DNA of 64,000 nucleotides. Source: Tigriopus japonicus. Taxonomy: Eukaryota > Arthropoda > Copepoda > Harpacticoida > Harpacticidae. A program made the position numbers and the translations under genes. The notes beneath the pieces are model-generated. The model was not told the origin of the DNA. It worked only from the letters and a program-made list of their open reading frames with translations, and did not search any database. Position 1 is the stretch's first letter, and the number at the start of each line of letters is the position of its first letter. This document shows, piece by piece, positions 18,078 through 29,747 of this stretch. The stretch lies in NCBI GenBank assembly GCA_010645155.1, contig CM021316.1, positions 6,872,288 to 6,936,287 of the forward strand, given 5' to 3'.

Positions 18078-21074
18078 TCAAGATTTTGATTGAAGTTTCA
18101 AAATTTTCTTAGTGGCAGAATGACACCTTTTTGCTTGAATTTCCGAGTTTCTTTCACTTGCAAAGTTTTTACCAAACACATTGAAAATTCGCTTGGAAAT
18201 TTCTTCGCACACAGTTTTAAACTCATGGCCTGATGTGCACAATGTCTTCATGATCGGATCTGTTTCTGGGCAAGCTGATATTGCCTTCATGAATGTCATG
18301 GAAAACACCTCTCTTGGCTGATTTGATTGGAAAAGCAGTTTCTTGCTATCCTCGTGATTCAAAATTTCATTGTAGAGGCCCCAAGCATGGACACAACATA
18401 CGAAGACTAAATCTGCTGGCTGAGAGAGACCTCCTCGATTGATTTGGTGGAGGAATTTCTTATATTTGGGACAAGTCTCTTGTTCTCCAGGCTCCAAAAT
18501 TGGAACAATAACTTTTCCTTGAGAAATCAGATTCTTACATGAAGAACATGAGGTCCTTCGAGCTATAGATCTTGCAAGGTATCCCGCCACATAATACAAC
18601 ACATTTGCATCCTCAACAACTTGGAGATGAACAAGGGGCCGGAACTCAATAATAGCCTCCAAAGAAAGAGATGTCTTTAAAACTTTGTCATGCTCATTTC
18701 CACTGATTGGGCCAAAAATTTTCTTCACTTCACGGAGGTCCATGCTTGAAAACTTTACCAATGATCGCACTCTTATTAGTTTGTCTGATTCAAGAATTTG
18801 GCGGCATGAAATGAAATAGTTTCCACCTGAAAGCTGCCGGAACCAACCAAATCTTGCTTCAATTTTGTCTGTCTGGCATTTACCCAACAAAATGTACTCG
18901 CATTCAGCAGAGCCAAGCATATCTTTGGCGAATCCTTGCAATGCTTTGGTTGTAGAGATCATGGCAATCATGGTTTGAGGTGTTAAGCCCTGGCGTTCTT
19001 TCCCACGGCCTTCAAGCTTGCTATTCCAGTCACTTAGAAATTCTTCGAACTTGAACAAGTACTGGAAGTTCTCATCTTCAATGGATCTGATGGGGGCCCT
19101 TGCCGGATCTTTGGTCTTCACATGAAGGTAAGGAGTCTTGACATTAACAATCTTCCACCATCTATTGATGATCTTCAAAAATTTTAATGTATCCTGCCAC
19201 GGCTTGTTTAGATTTTGAATGTAAAACTCCATAGCGCTAATCGTAGAGTCATCAAAGACACTTTGTGCTAGCATAACATTAGTTTTTTCAATGGCTTTTG
19301 GAGAGATGGCTTTTTTCGTCAACTTGTAGGCCATTTTGATGGGCTTGCCCAATTCCACCTCAAATAATTCTTTCACGTGAGCAAACGAAGGAAAAATGAC
19401 CTTCTCAAAGTTGTCAAAATCGGGACAAACGAATCTCTCCAATGACTGGAAGTTGTTGAAAACATTCTTGAAACCATGTACTGGATCGAAGAGAAGGTAA
19501 AGTTTTCTGTCTTGAATGTATGGATGAGTGATGGATTCTTGAAGGGATCCGTTGCAAAGCTCTGTCATAAATTTACGATTGGAAGTGGCATTGTCGGATG
19601 ACAAGATTAGCACTTCAAAACCAATGTTATGCAGAACTCTCATAATCACTTCATAGCATCGGAGCAATGTTGAGGAATCGAGATTCATGATGGGGTATTG
19701 AGCGACCATATCTTGAAACGCTCCAAATAAAGATGCCACGTGAAAGCACAAAACGGTCTTGCATGGATTATGGCTCCCATCACTAATATCATTGCGTTTT
19801 TCTGATTGAAGACCAAAGAATTGACCTCCAGAATACTCCACTTTTTGTTGTACATAAATCTCATCGAACATGAGGATAACTTTTCTCTCTTGATTGGACA
19901 GACTTTGGATTCAAAGCTTCAAATATTCTATGGCATTGTCTGTCAATCCAAAGGACATGGTCAATGAAGAAGTCAGCTTTTTCAGCCACGATACACAAGG
20001 AAGGGTAAGATGACCTTCTCCCAATATCTGGTTATAAAGAGTGGGGGAGGTGTTTCTCCACATAGCTGCACAAGCCAAGAGATCTGGAAGTAATTTGAAG
20101 CAAACAATTAATGCTGTTTTCATGATTAGGAAGAGTTGTTTTTTCGATCTACCTGACGAATATTTTCTTTGCGATTTGGGCACAACTGCCAACAATAGCT
20201 GTTCAATGAGGAAATCGATCTTTCTTTTCAAGCTGGAATCTTCGTAAGCCAGTTGATCAATTTTCCTTTGAAAATCTTTGATGATCCGAAGGGCGCTGTC
20301 ACCTTCTTCAAAGAACTTCTCTCCACAGTTTTTTAAAATAGCCAAGATGTTTGAGATTTCCCATAGATATTTAATGTGGTTGTCATCTGTGACCAAAGAC
20401 GATACTGAATTGGGGCAAACAGTGTTCTGCACTTCCATCCTGAACGAACAGTCTTTAAAAATTGTAAGATGGAACATGATGTTGATTTTGCCAAATCCTT
20501 TTTCTTCGATGTATAGAAAGATCACACAATTAGTTCTTTGTACAACTGCAACACCGTCGGGCAGAGTGATCTCATCAAGCTTAGCAAGCACATCATCCAA
20601 ACAATGAACTCGTTCACGGCTAAGGAAGGCTTCATACTTGGCATCCTCTCTCTCGACTTGAAGCTTTCGCCTGGCTTCTGCTGTTGCTCGAGATTGAGCT
20701 CGGTTTGGAGGGATCTTGACCGAAAGATACGCTGGAGCTCCCGGCCATTGACTTGGGACAGCATCATCTTTCAAGCGTGCTTTTTTAACTTGACTCGTGT
20801 TCGTGTCGATGGCGGCCGCAATTCGTCTTTTTCTGCGGGTGGAATTAGTATCTTGGGTGGTAGTCTCAAAATCACTTTCAAGGAAATGAAGGGAACACAA
20901 TCGGACATTGGGTGATGGATTCTAGTGGTCTCGTGGGATTGCCTTCACCCACTTTGCAAACATGATTGGATCACTTGGGATTTTGTGGGTGGACACCTTT
21001 TTGTCAGGGGGTTCCTCTCCTGGCTTTAATGGATATCCCGACCGGCAATTTGGGGCAGCACAAAGATGAACCAT
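18078..21074 (-). pseudogene. P-element/THAP9-type transposase, one frame with two internal stops
   Basis: The frame runs 999 codons from the ATG at 21074 to the stop at 18078 with no frameshift; only codon 51 (TAG, 20922-20924) and codon 388 (TGA, 19911-19913) break it. Residues 1-70 form a THAP zinc-binding domain: C-x4-C in MVHLCAAPNCRSGY, then CSLHF as the C-x2-H half, with the TAG at the position of the usual aromatic residue in R-x2-W-x-P. The RNase H-like DDE core follows: MFDEIY (Asp near 404), LSSDNATSNRKFM (Asp near 494), FDPVHGFKNVFNNF (Asp near 530) and EARFGWFRQLSGG (Glu near 739). A Cys-rich C-terminal part has SCSSCK. Drosophila P transposase has 751 residues and human THAP9 903. 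The second stop lies just before the catalytic core. Both stops recur in copy 2. Confidence 0.9.
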
Positions 21075-21211
21075 CCTAAAAATGGGCGTCAAACCCCTTT
21101 TGTATGCTTGCCTTATCTTCCCTTGCTTGTCGAAATTCCACAAGAGTCACAACAAAACCAGATTTGGCGTCGGCATCAGCGTCCAGTAAATAAAGAAGTC
21201 CTTGACTAAGT

Positions 21212-22849
21212 CCATCTCGGTTTCAAATTTGAAAGTTATCATCAATAGATGGCGGTGTTGACCATCAAAGACGCTTCTGGTTGGAATCTTAGATATCGGA
21301 GAACTTCACTTGGCATTGAATTTATAAATGGTGCGTCAACATCACAATTTTTTGGGTGGTTAATTTGTCCAAGTTGCTAAACTGTTTTTTAAACGGCAAC
21401 CCCGTCCATGGAGCAACCGAGGAATAAAGGGATAGCCTTCAGTCACTTGATAGGAATCACTTGATAGGAATGTTGAACAAATTTCCGGGATTGAACATCG
21501 TGGATGGAAACAAAAAGCTCAGCCATTAATTAAAGACTTCAAACGATATATTGCTTTAAAACACACAGGACAATGTTCCTTTGCTTTTGAAAAGATACAG
21601 CTAGTTCAATATGATGATATGATATGTGTATTTTTTCAAAACGCTTTATTTTACTTTACACTTCAGTCACAATGCATGCAAGATCACAACATCTCAAGTT
21701 CATAGATATCCCCAGATGCGACATTCTACCAGGTCTTAAAAGACTACTTTTTGCTGAAGACACAGAATGTGGGGAAACTTGTTGAATTTCCACTTTTCCA
21801 GTTTTCAGCTTAGTATGTCCAAATTTACTTGCTCCACACATGAAAATATTTGTTTGTAATGGGATAAATTACATGTTGCAGACATAAAAACAAATTCCAA
21901 ATTTGAGTTCTGATATTTTTTATGGGTTTTAATTGCTTATTTATGCGATAAACACAATTGCTCTTAGCATGCAATTATTTGACATGTAAATGATAATAGT
22001 CCTTCTGCCAAACCCCTCGTTTGGAAATAAGATATTGTCTTGAAATATCTTATCAAATCATTTTGAAGGTGGAAATAAGTTTGTGGCTGTAAAAGCAGAT
22101 GGCTCTGAGTAATTAGTTTGGACATATTTGTTTTTCAGCAGTAACTGAATGCAGTACAACAACAAACTGTGACTTTTCCTTCAAAACAAAGCACCCATTT
22201 AGCTCAGTTTGTCATATCTGCGTATGTCTACGCTAGAGTTCTGATTCACTGAGTTTGAAAAAAACGACTAAGTCCATCTCGGTACCGAATTTCAAATATC
22301 CGCCAATAGATGGACCTTTAAGGTTGGGAATCTAGGCGCTTCGCGCCTATATCTATGGTAAGTGCTTCCCCAGACGGCGTAGGTTTAAACAGGGATAACC
22401 TATATAATAGTATAAATACTGGATACGAACTCGCGGAATTTCCTAGCTCGCAACCTCACACGGATGAGGCCGAGAGTTCGTAAGTAAACAAGAAGTACAA
22501 ACGGCCATGTTGGGAGTGGAAAATCAAACGGAAATCGACCAAGAGTCCAAAAGATAGTGCTCCAATCGGGGTTTTCTGTGTTTCAAGCGGGTCCAGCCAA
22601 GTCCTAGCCTTGGTAAAGGTCAATCCCACGCCCCAAAATCAGTCTGATGTGGGTGTTTCGAAGACATTAAGTTCAGCCAAGAACGAGTTAATGAAATAGT
22701 GAATGAATGAATGACCACATCATGGAGTGCGAGTGAACCCCCCACAAGGTGTCTTTTCTACAAGATGACGATCAAAGTGATCAAATGAAGTCTGATGATT
22801 GACTAGGTTACCGGATACAACCTTCGGAAGTGATAGACCTAACTACAGC
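21212..22849. other. No gene; repeat carrying an empty P-element site
   Basis: Flanking DNA of P copy 1. A repeat beginning GACTAAGTCCATCTCGG occurs at 21204 (right flank of the element) and at 22266-22350. The second copy is the unoccupied target. GCGCTTCGCGCC near 22329 is a small perfect hairpin. A SINE fragment lies at 22360-22390. No protein was recognised. Confidence 0.6.
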
Positions 22850-23390
22850 AAAAAGAACGAATATGGACCAGAATCTGAGCCCAAATTCCTCTTTTGCGCA
22901 AAAGGATTAAGAAGAAACTTTCCCACGGACCAAAACGGGGAGTTTCTTTATGCTCATCCATTGAACAACTTAAGAATATCTTACCATTCCTTGAATTATC
23001 AACAACAAAATAGCGGGGTTTTCCGAGCTTATCTATTATCCGATTTGAACGTCTTATTAATATCTTTGAACTTACAGTTGAACCCATCCATGTGTTATCC
23101 TGAACTTAACTAACACATGCCAAACTTTGTATGAAATCAAGTTTGTTTTAGGTTGTGTCACCTTGGCATTGTTCTATAAATGATGGTCCATCCTCAAATT
23201 TCTTTTATTATATGGTTGTGTCTTTTAGTTCAGGATAATTCAAGGACAGGTAAGATATTCTTAGGTTGTTCAAGTTGTCTAATGGATGAGCGTGATAAAA
23301 ATCCCCGTTTTGATCCGGAGGAGAGTTTGTGGGGTAAATTTGGTTCCTTTCCAAGAGGAATCTGCGTTCGCATTAAGGTCCACATGGAAC
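22850..23390. repeat. Foldback with roughly 150-bp arms
   Basis: The region 22850-23000 is inverted at 23225-23390. Matching words include GGTAAGATATTCTTA, GTTGTTCAA...ATGGATGAGC and CCCCGTTTTG(A/G)TCC. The centre is about 220 bp of unique AT-rich DNA. Open frames inside the arms mirror one another and are not genes. Confidence 0.75.
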
Positions 23391-24465
23391 AAAGAAAGAA
23401 GAAGTCCTCAGTGTCAAGAATTCGATCAAATGAAGAACAAATTAAGATGACTTCGAAACATATCAGGTGTGGCTACTAGCAATGGATGGGCTCAATATTT
23501 TGATTTGCCTTCTGACTCAGTCAGCCCAAATTGGTGATCTGACAGTCTAACCCGGATTACATGGACCCTCTCAAAGTCTTGAGAATGAAATGCTCCCACC
23601 AAGATTGAATTGTGTGGATTTTTTGACTCAATTTGATTGGTTATTCCTGGACAAAGGGATCTAAGAACTAAGAAGATCAATGAAACCCTATCAAGCACGT
23701 AGAGCCTATCCCTGCAATGAAAAGACATGATCCTCTGGTCCTGAAGGACCCTTAGCCCCAGTCCTGCGTGGTCCTGACCTTCTTGAGCCCCGAGACTTGA
23801 AACATTTTCAATCAAATCCACAATCCAGGATTTAATCCTCATGTTTTTCACTTATTTTGTCTCAAGGACGTCGTGATTGCCTTTGTTCCAATTCCAATCA
23901 GGATCAGATGGCTGATCTGATCCAGAACCGTCAAAAGTGCCATTCAATATTTATAGCCAACAACATCTCCGACTTGGACTCCATCTTGTTTCAAAATGAG
24001 ACTATTCTCATTCCTTCATTTTCCCATAGAAATGGTTCCTGCGTCGTGGAGGTGCTGATGAGGATGGGAGAGGAGTAACCCTCCAGATATCACCACAGAT
24101 ACTTCTATTTAGCATTGTTTCACAAAAGTTGGACTATTGGGTGAAGCAAGATTCCATCTATGTATTTTCCTGATTGTTAAGAGGACTAAAATCCTTTGGA
24201 GAGCTAAATGTCAAAAGTTCATGAGACGAGTAAAAGGAGTGCTGGGACCTCTAAAATCAAGGTAAAGAACAATTAGTCAATAAATATTAACACAAAAAGT
24301 TAACCTGAATGCTTTCAAGATGCATGTTCAACAGTTTTACTCGTTAATAAGGAATAAATGACATTGTGTCAAAATATGGCCTCGGCCTCATACCATTTTT
24401 TCAAAAATCGGAGTTCGTGTCCACCCCTTTCAGGGGTTCCTGGTTTAAACAAGGATGGCTCAAGC
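23391..24465. other. No gene recognised
   Basis: A 119-codon minus frame (23492-23851) resembles nothing known and lacks splice context. The sequence TGATCTGATCCAGAACC near 23910 is locally palindromic. Near 24430 a SINE-like word (GGTTCCTGGTTTAAA) precedes the next MITE. Confidence 0.4.
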
Positions 24466-24598
24466 CAGGATTACTTTCAAAATACACACTGGGTCCGATT
24501 ACTACAATGAAAATTAAACGGAACAATATATTTGTTGCAAAAACCTCACATTTTAGTACAATGATTGGACCCAGTGTGTATTTTTGAAATTCGTCCTG
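24466..24598. mobile_element. 133-bp MITE
   Basis: Ends are CAGGATTACTTTCAAAATAC and, inverted, CAGGACGAATTTCAAAAATAC, continuing with ACACTGGGTCC in both arms. The right arm shares the words CAGGACGAATT and ATTGTACTAAAATG with the MITE at 29579-29747 inside P copy 2, so the two are related. It lies between two copies of GGTTCCTGGTTTAAA. Confidence 0.75.
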
Positions 24599-24600
24599 AA

Positions 24601-24664
24601 GTACAGTGGTTCCTGGTTTAAATCCTGTTGGAGATCGGATTGAAGCTGTCGGAAGAAATCCCTG
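24601..24664 (+). repeat. SINE tail fragment
   Basis: Shares GTTTAAATCCTGTTGG and GATCGGATTGAAGCTGTCGG with the SINE tail at 17441-17490. It lacks the tRNA-like head. Confidence 0.6.
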
Positions 24665-24925
24665 TTTACAGGGAATCGAATTCCTTGTAGCGGTAGTAGA
24701 AAATCCGCAACCATAAAAAAAAATTCTTGACTGTGTGAGTTTGATTGGTCCATTTTTGATAAGTTTTGCAGTGATTGACGATTTGAGTAACCAAATGAAA
24801 CCAAAAATTTCTTCAGAAAGAGGGTTTAGCATTAAAGGGAAGTCACATCAACCAAGAAGCACGGAAATCATGGAGTGGGAGGCTAGCAATGAGAATTATG
24901 ATTTCCATCAGAAACGAACCATTTG

Positions 24926-25230
24926 CGTTCTTCTGCAAATGAGACCTGGCTTGCATTGAGAAGAACACGTATTTCAAATTTCAGCCCAATCGAATGCCGG
25001 AGGGAAAAGTTATGCCTTCTCAAACTTATGAAGTGAAGAGAGCATAGAATGAATGGACTCGCCCTTTTGTGGTAAAACGATTACCACAAAAGGGTTAGTT
25101 TCATTCATTCTCGGTAGGATTTGCAGTGAGCTTTGAGAGAGCATAACTTTTGTCTCTGATGTTCGATTGAGCTGAAAATTGAAGTACGTATTCTTGTCAA
25201 AATATTCAAGGTCTCATTTGCAGAAGAACG
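24926..25230. repeat. 305-bp near-perfect palindrome
   Basis: Arms of about 150 bp meet at a 5-base spacer near 25079, where CCCTTTTGTGGTAA is followed by its complement TTACCACAAAAGGG. The outer ends are CGTTCTTCTGCAAATGAGACC and its complement ending at 25230 (shown in part). Inner blocks are diverged while the centre is perfect. No coding content. Confidence 0.85.
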
Positions 25231-25540
25231 TTATTGAATTGTTCTTCCTGGAAATATTTTTCTCGGACACCAGATCTCAAATTCGGCCACTTTCAGCCAC
25301 TTTTAGAAGTGGCCAAGAGAATTTTTTTCTTTCGGCCACCGGGTTTCAAATTCGGCCACCTGGCAACCCTGTGAGAGCCAATGTGAGGGATTACTGTCCC
25401 CGACGAAGACTTATGGGTATCAAATTGAACAATGAAGGAGCCCGATAAAGAAGAGAGGAGGACTTCATTGATCGAACAAGCCTCAATTCCCTTGGATTTG
25501 GAGGCGCTCTCAAAAGGCAAGTAAAACCTCTACGATCACT

Positions 25541-25797
25541 TCAACTGATCTCAAAGCCTGGGTTAGGACAGAGCCCATGAATGCTCTTGAAGACATAGAG
25601 TATCACCAGATACCTTTCATACCTTCTCTGAGTACTGTACAGCCCTAACTTCTGAAGCCTCTCCCAATACGAGAGCTTTCTCATTCCTGTGATGTTTCTA
25701 GTAAAACATCTTTGAACCTGCTCGACCTTTTGCAAACCTGCCGAGCTCATTGGAGCCCAAATGGGGGAGGCATTTTCAAGATGCGGTTGGACAAATT
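25541..25797 (-). pseudogene. LINE reverse-transcriptase C-terminal fragment
   Basis: Reads FVQPHLENASPIWAP, then LQKVEQVQRCFTRNITGM, RKLSYWERLQKLGLYSTQRR and ERYLVILYVFKSIHGL. These are the conserved closing motifs of Jockey/CR1-like reverse transcriptases. The frame is open for 85 codons but truncated at both ends. Close to the fragment at 4866-5215. Confidence 0.75.
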
Positions 25798-25837
25798 ATG
25801 TGTTTTAAGGTGTGTTTGCCTCAAGAACAGTCCTTCT

Positions 25838-26115
25838 CTGGCCATCTTTTTATTTAAAGTCGGGCATGCCTGATTCAACAGTGCAGAAGAACCGCCACAA
25901 TTTCAGCTACAAAATTTTAAATAAAAGCAATAAAACATATTTTTTTCTAAAAATGTCAAGAATCGCTATTATAACTTCAAGTTGTTGAGATGAGAAAGGA
26001 ATTGTTGCAATTATCATGTTTAAATTTTCATTTTATATAACTTTCACGCTCTTACGCTTTAACACATGTCTTCCTAATTTTTTTCCCGCCAAAATAAGCA
26101 TGGTGAAATGTGACA
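25838..26115. repeat. Dispersed repeat R, diverged copy
   Basis: Shares a series of words with 30548-30846 and 60033-60230: CTGGCCATCTT, AAAGTCGGGCAT, ATGTCAAGAATCGCTAT, GTTGCAAT and TTTTTCCCGCCAAAA. The other two copies are closer to each other. The class is unknown. Confidence 0.65.
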
Positions 26116-26249
26116 AAAAGCTGAAAAAGACAAAATCACATGCTGAAACAAAAATATTTATCATTCATACGCATGTGAGGTCAAGTGAAGATATACCATT
26201 GCATTATGTGGCCTTGTGTAAAGCATTGAAGAATTAAATGTACAAAAAA

Positions 26250-26518
26250 TCGTGAATTGACTTTGCATTAGGTGATCGAGCGGCAGTATCAAAACAAAGA
26301 GAAAAACTGTTCAAGCAGCTTGCAAGAAATAAGGGTTCGAGTTTTCGGCTCTTGAAAAAACTTGTTTCATCAAGCTTGTCTTGACCTACGAAAGAGAGGA
26401 GGCAGATTTCAATGCACAATGTGCGGTCACTCTATGGAAATCACAACAAGAAAAAGATGTTCACAGCTTACAGCTGACGAATCTCAAAATTTTGTAAGCT
26501 GGTTAGCGTTTGTTTATA
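26250..26518. repeat. Dispersed repeat S, copy 1
   Basis: About 270 bp matching 62650-62920 with high identity, including AACAAAGAGAAAAACTGTTC and AAGGGTTCGAGTTTTCGGC. Copy 2 lies inside a MITE-like element with inverted ends. No coding sense was recognised. Confidence 0.85.
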
Positions 26519-27461
26519 CAATGATGATAATGGCATTTTTTCAAATCTGGGTGTTTGGTTGCTTTTCTCCAAGTATCGAGAAAACCTGAGGTTAAACCCA
26601 AAATACTAGGATTTGAATTATTGAGTAGATTTCACATTGAATTTTCTTGGCATGACTTAAGAATCACTTTAGTAGCTGTAAACAAGGTGCCTGTCTATTT
26701 TTCAAGGGTTGTTACCTTATTGAAAACTTCAATTGCCAGGAATATCATCATCTTGATTCGCAAAAGTGCTTCTGTCTAAGGATTTTATAACCCTAGTGAC
26801 CAAACAGGGGCCTATGTTACAATTATCGAGGTTCAACTGGACGCTTGTAAACTTTGTGTTAAAACATTGAGTTAAAGAATAGGAATGCCACTCTTCTTTT
26901 TTTGCAAAATTTCAAGTATTCTGTAACCATTTTTGGTCATTTTGTGCGTCAATCAGCCTTATTGGTTGCAAGTGTAAGGTTGCTTTATCAAAATAACTAT
27001 GAAAACCGCTATATAAGGCCTAAGATTTGCTTGAACCATTGAGTTCTATTAATACTAGAGGGAGTGTGAGCCTAAAAAGTGCGGGAACATTTGAAATGTG
27101 TGACCTGGCAAATGTCAACCATGCAATTGATGAATCAAATGTGAAATTGAGTAATGCTGTTGGGTCATCTTTTGTTATTGCTGGTGGTCACTTTCTTGAA
27201 ATGACCAAAGACGTCACTAAGCGACCATGCCTTGGATTTGAATACTACTACTAGGAACTTTTTGCTAATGCATTGAATAAGTCACTAGAAGGAAGAACAC
27301 AAATTTAAGCTTTTGCGTAATGTAGGGTTAATCCAATACATATATGAACAAACAATAACTTGTGATTTCAAGATCGAGTTTAAAAAAGTTGGTCTTCATT
27401 GGCATGTTTGATCACACTAACTGTCCGCTCAACAGTTGTGAGGGCGACATTTTCCTCATAA
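26519..27461. other. No gene recognised
   Basis: AT-rich sequence. The short plus-strand frame 27027-27254 has no recognised motif. This is the left flank of P copy 2. Confidence 0.45.
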
Positions 27462-27925
27462 ATTCTACCAAGGGGCACTATATTCCTGGAGTTTCATGCA
27501 ACGCGCACCCGTTACCCTTGTGGGTTAGAGGAAGTTATACAATGCTCCTCTGTACAATGAAAGCTTGCTGCAAGTATACTTAATGAAGGAGTAGTTCTCT
27601 ACGTAAAGGAATACTTTTGGTCTCACCAAAACTTGCATTCAGTACACAGGACCTCTTGATGTAAGAATGACCTTTGACATAAGAATGAAGCTGTTGCTAA
27701 TAACTTCTTGAGAACAACTTTGGTTATATTTTGAAAGCTTCTGGCGCAACTTATGGCTAAAATTAAAAAAACACACATTTATTAAAAATACACAAGAATC
27801 CATCAATCAATGCCCTATAGTGTTCAAGATTTTGATTGAAGTTTTAAGATCTTCTTAGAGGCAGAACGACACCTTTTGCTTGAATTTCAGAGTTTCTTTC
27901 ACTTGCTAAGTTTTTACCAAACACA

Positions 27926-28169
27926 TTTTTTTTTGGATTGTTGGTGCTAGGGTCGGAGGATTGAGTCTCGCCCGGCCAGCGAAGCCAGCCATCACGTCGT
28001 CCAAATTGTTCCGATAGGCATTCTCATTTCCGGTATCAGACTGGTTCTCCGTCTGTGGGTGTGAATTAGCGTCTAAAAGTTTCCTTGAGAAAGGTCAGGG
28101 AGGAGAATCGAACCTGGGACCTCTCTCACTATAGGAAACTGCGCTAACCACGACGCCACGTCTCCTCCC
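27926..28169 (-). mobile_element. tRNA-derived SINE, copy 2, inside P copy 2
   Basis: On the minus strand it starts GGGAGGAGACG at 28169, has box A and box B as in the copy at 14387, and ends in an A-run (T-run at 27926-27934). It interrupts the transposase gene where copy 1 reads continuously (18180-18190), so it arrived after the P element. It keeps 22 bp missing in SINE copy 1. No target duplication is evident. Confidence 0.88.
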
Positions 28170-29578
28170 TTAAAATTGAAAATTCTCTTGAAAATTTCTT
28201 TGCACACAGTTTTGAACTCCTGGCCTGACGTGCGCAATGTCTTCATGATTGGATCAGTTTCAAGGCAAGCCGATAATGCCTTCATGAACGTCATAGAAAA
28301 CACCTCTCTTGGCTGATTTGAATGGAAAAGTTGTTTCTCGCCATCCTCGTGATTCAAAATTTCATTGTAGAGACCCCAAGCATGGAGACAACATAAAAAA
28401 ACTAAATCTGTTGGCTGAGATAGACCTCCTTGATTGATTTGGTGTTCTTATATTCAGGAGTAGTTGCTTGTTCTCCAGGCTCCAAAGTTGAAACAATAAC
28501 TTTTCCTTGAGAAATCAGATATGAAGAACATGAGGTCCTTCGAGTTATAGATCTTGCAAGGTATCCCACCACATAATATAACACATTTGCATCCTCGACG
28601 GCTTGAAGATGACCAGTGGGCCGGAACTCAATTACAGCCTCCAAAGAAAGAGATGTCTTTAAAACTTTGTCAAGCTCATTTCCACTGATTGTTCTAAATA
28701 TTTTCACTTCACGGAGGTCCATGCTTGAAAACTTTACTAATGATCGCTCTCTTATCAGTTTGTCTGATTCAAGAATTTGGCGGAATGAAATGAAAGCTGC
28801 TGGATGGAACCAACAAAATCTTGCTTCAATTTTGTCTATCTGGCACTTACCCAACAAAATGTATTCTCATTCAGCAGAGCTAAGCATGTCTTTGGCAAAT
28901 CCTTGCAATTCTTTGGTTGGAAAGATCATGGCAATCATGGTTTGAGGTGTTAATCCCTGGCGCTCTTTCCTACGGCCTTCAAGCTTGCTATTCCTATCAC
29001 TTAGAAATTCCTCGAACTTGAACAGGTACTGGAAGTTCTCATCTTCAATGGATCTGATGGGGGCCCTTGCCGGATCTTTGGTTTTCAGGTGAAGGTAAGG
29101 AGTCTCGACATTAACAATCTTCCACCATTGATTGATGATTTTCAGAAACTTTATTGTATCCTGCCAAGGCTTGTTTAGATTTTGAATGTAAAACTCCATG
29201 GCGCTGATCGTAGAGTCATCAAAGACACTTTGTGCTGGGATAACATTAGTTTTTTCAATGGCTTTTAGAGAAATGACTCTTTTGGTCAGCTTGTAGGCCT
29301 TTTTTAGGGGCTTGCCCTATTCCACCTCAAATGATTCTTTCACGTGAGCAAACGAAGGAAAGATGACCCTCTCAAAGTTGTCAAAATCGGGAAAAACGAA
29401 TCTCTCTAACGACTGGAAGTTATTGAAAACATTTTTGAAACCATGTACTGAATCAAAGAGAAGGTAAAGTTTTCTGTCTTGAATGTATGAATGAGTGATG
29501 GATTCTTGAAGGGATCCGTTGCAAAGCTCCGTCATAAATTTACAATTGGAAGCAGCTTTGTCGGATGATAAGATTAGC

Positions 29579-29747
29579 CAAGGACATCTTAATTTCTCAG
29601 GACGAATTACAGAAATACAGCTTAAGGCCTGCCATTGTACTAAAATGAGAGGTAATTTCAAAGCAGTAAATGTTCCGTTGAATTTTCATTGTAGTAACTC
29701 GGCCTTAAGTGGTATTCTGTAATATATCCTTCGTTGAGTCATCCTTG
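29579..29747. mobile_element. P-type MITE (169 bp) nested in P copy 2
   Basis: Begins CAAGGACATC and ends GTCATCCTTG, and is flanked by the exact 7-bp repeat GATTAGC at 29572-29578 and 29748-29754. Copy 1 has GATTAGC once at the same place. CAAGG/CCTTG ends plus a 7-bp duplication match the surrounding P-like transposon, so it is best explained as a non-autonomous relative moved by the same transposase. Internal inverted arms (GGATATATTACAG... and TTAAGGCC) add further symmetry. Confidence 0.85.

Larger units (their letters stand above)
17693..21204 (-). mobile_element. P-superfamily DNA transposon, copy 1 (3512 bp)
   Basis: The termini are CAAGGAGCACTTTATTCCTGG on the left and, inverted, CAAGGACTTCTTTATTTACTGG on the right (shown in part). 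The 7-bp direct repeat ACTAAGT flanks it at 17686-17692 and 21205-21211. A paralogous sequence at 22267 has ACTAAGT once, joined directly to the same right flank, so it represents the empty site. The element carries one long minus-strand transposase frame and an AATAAA at 18028-18033. P elements normally make 8-bp duplications, so 7 bp is slightly atypical. An 8-bp reading is possible here only if the termini are asymmetric. Confidence 0.9.

Noticed and set aside
20898..20948. A 27-base intron removing the TAG in the THAP domain (GTGAAG...CACTAG)
   Set aside because: Far shorter than normal introns, and its removal would delete conserved THAP residues, so it does not explain the stop well.
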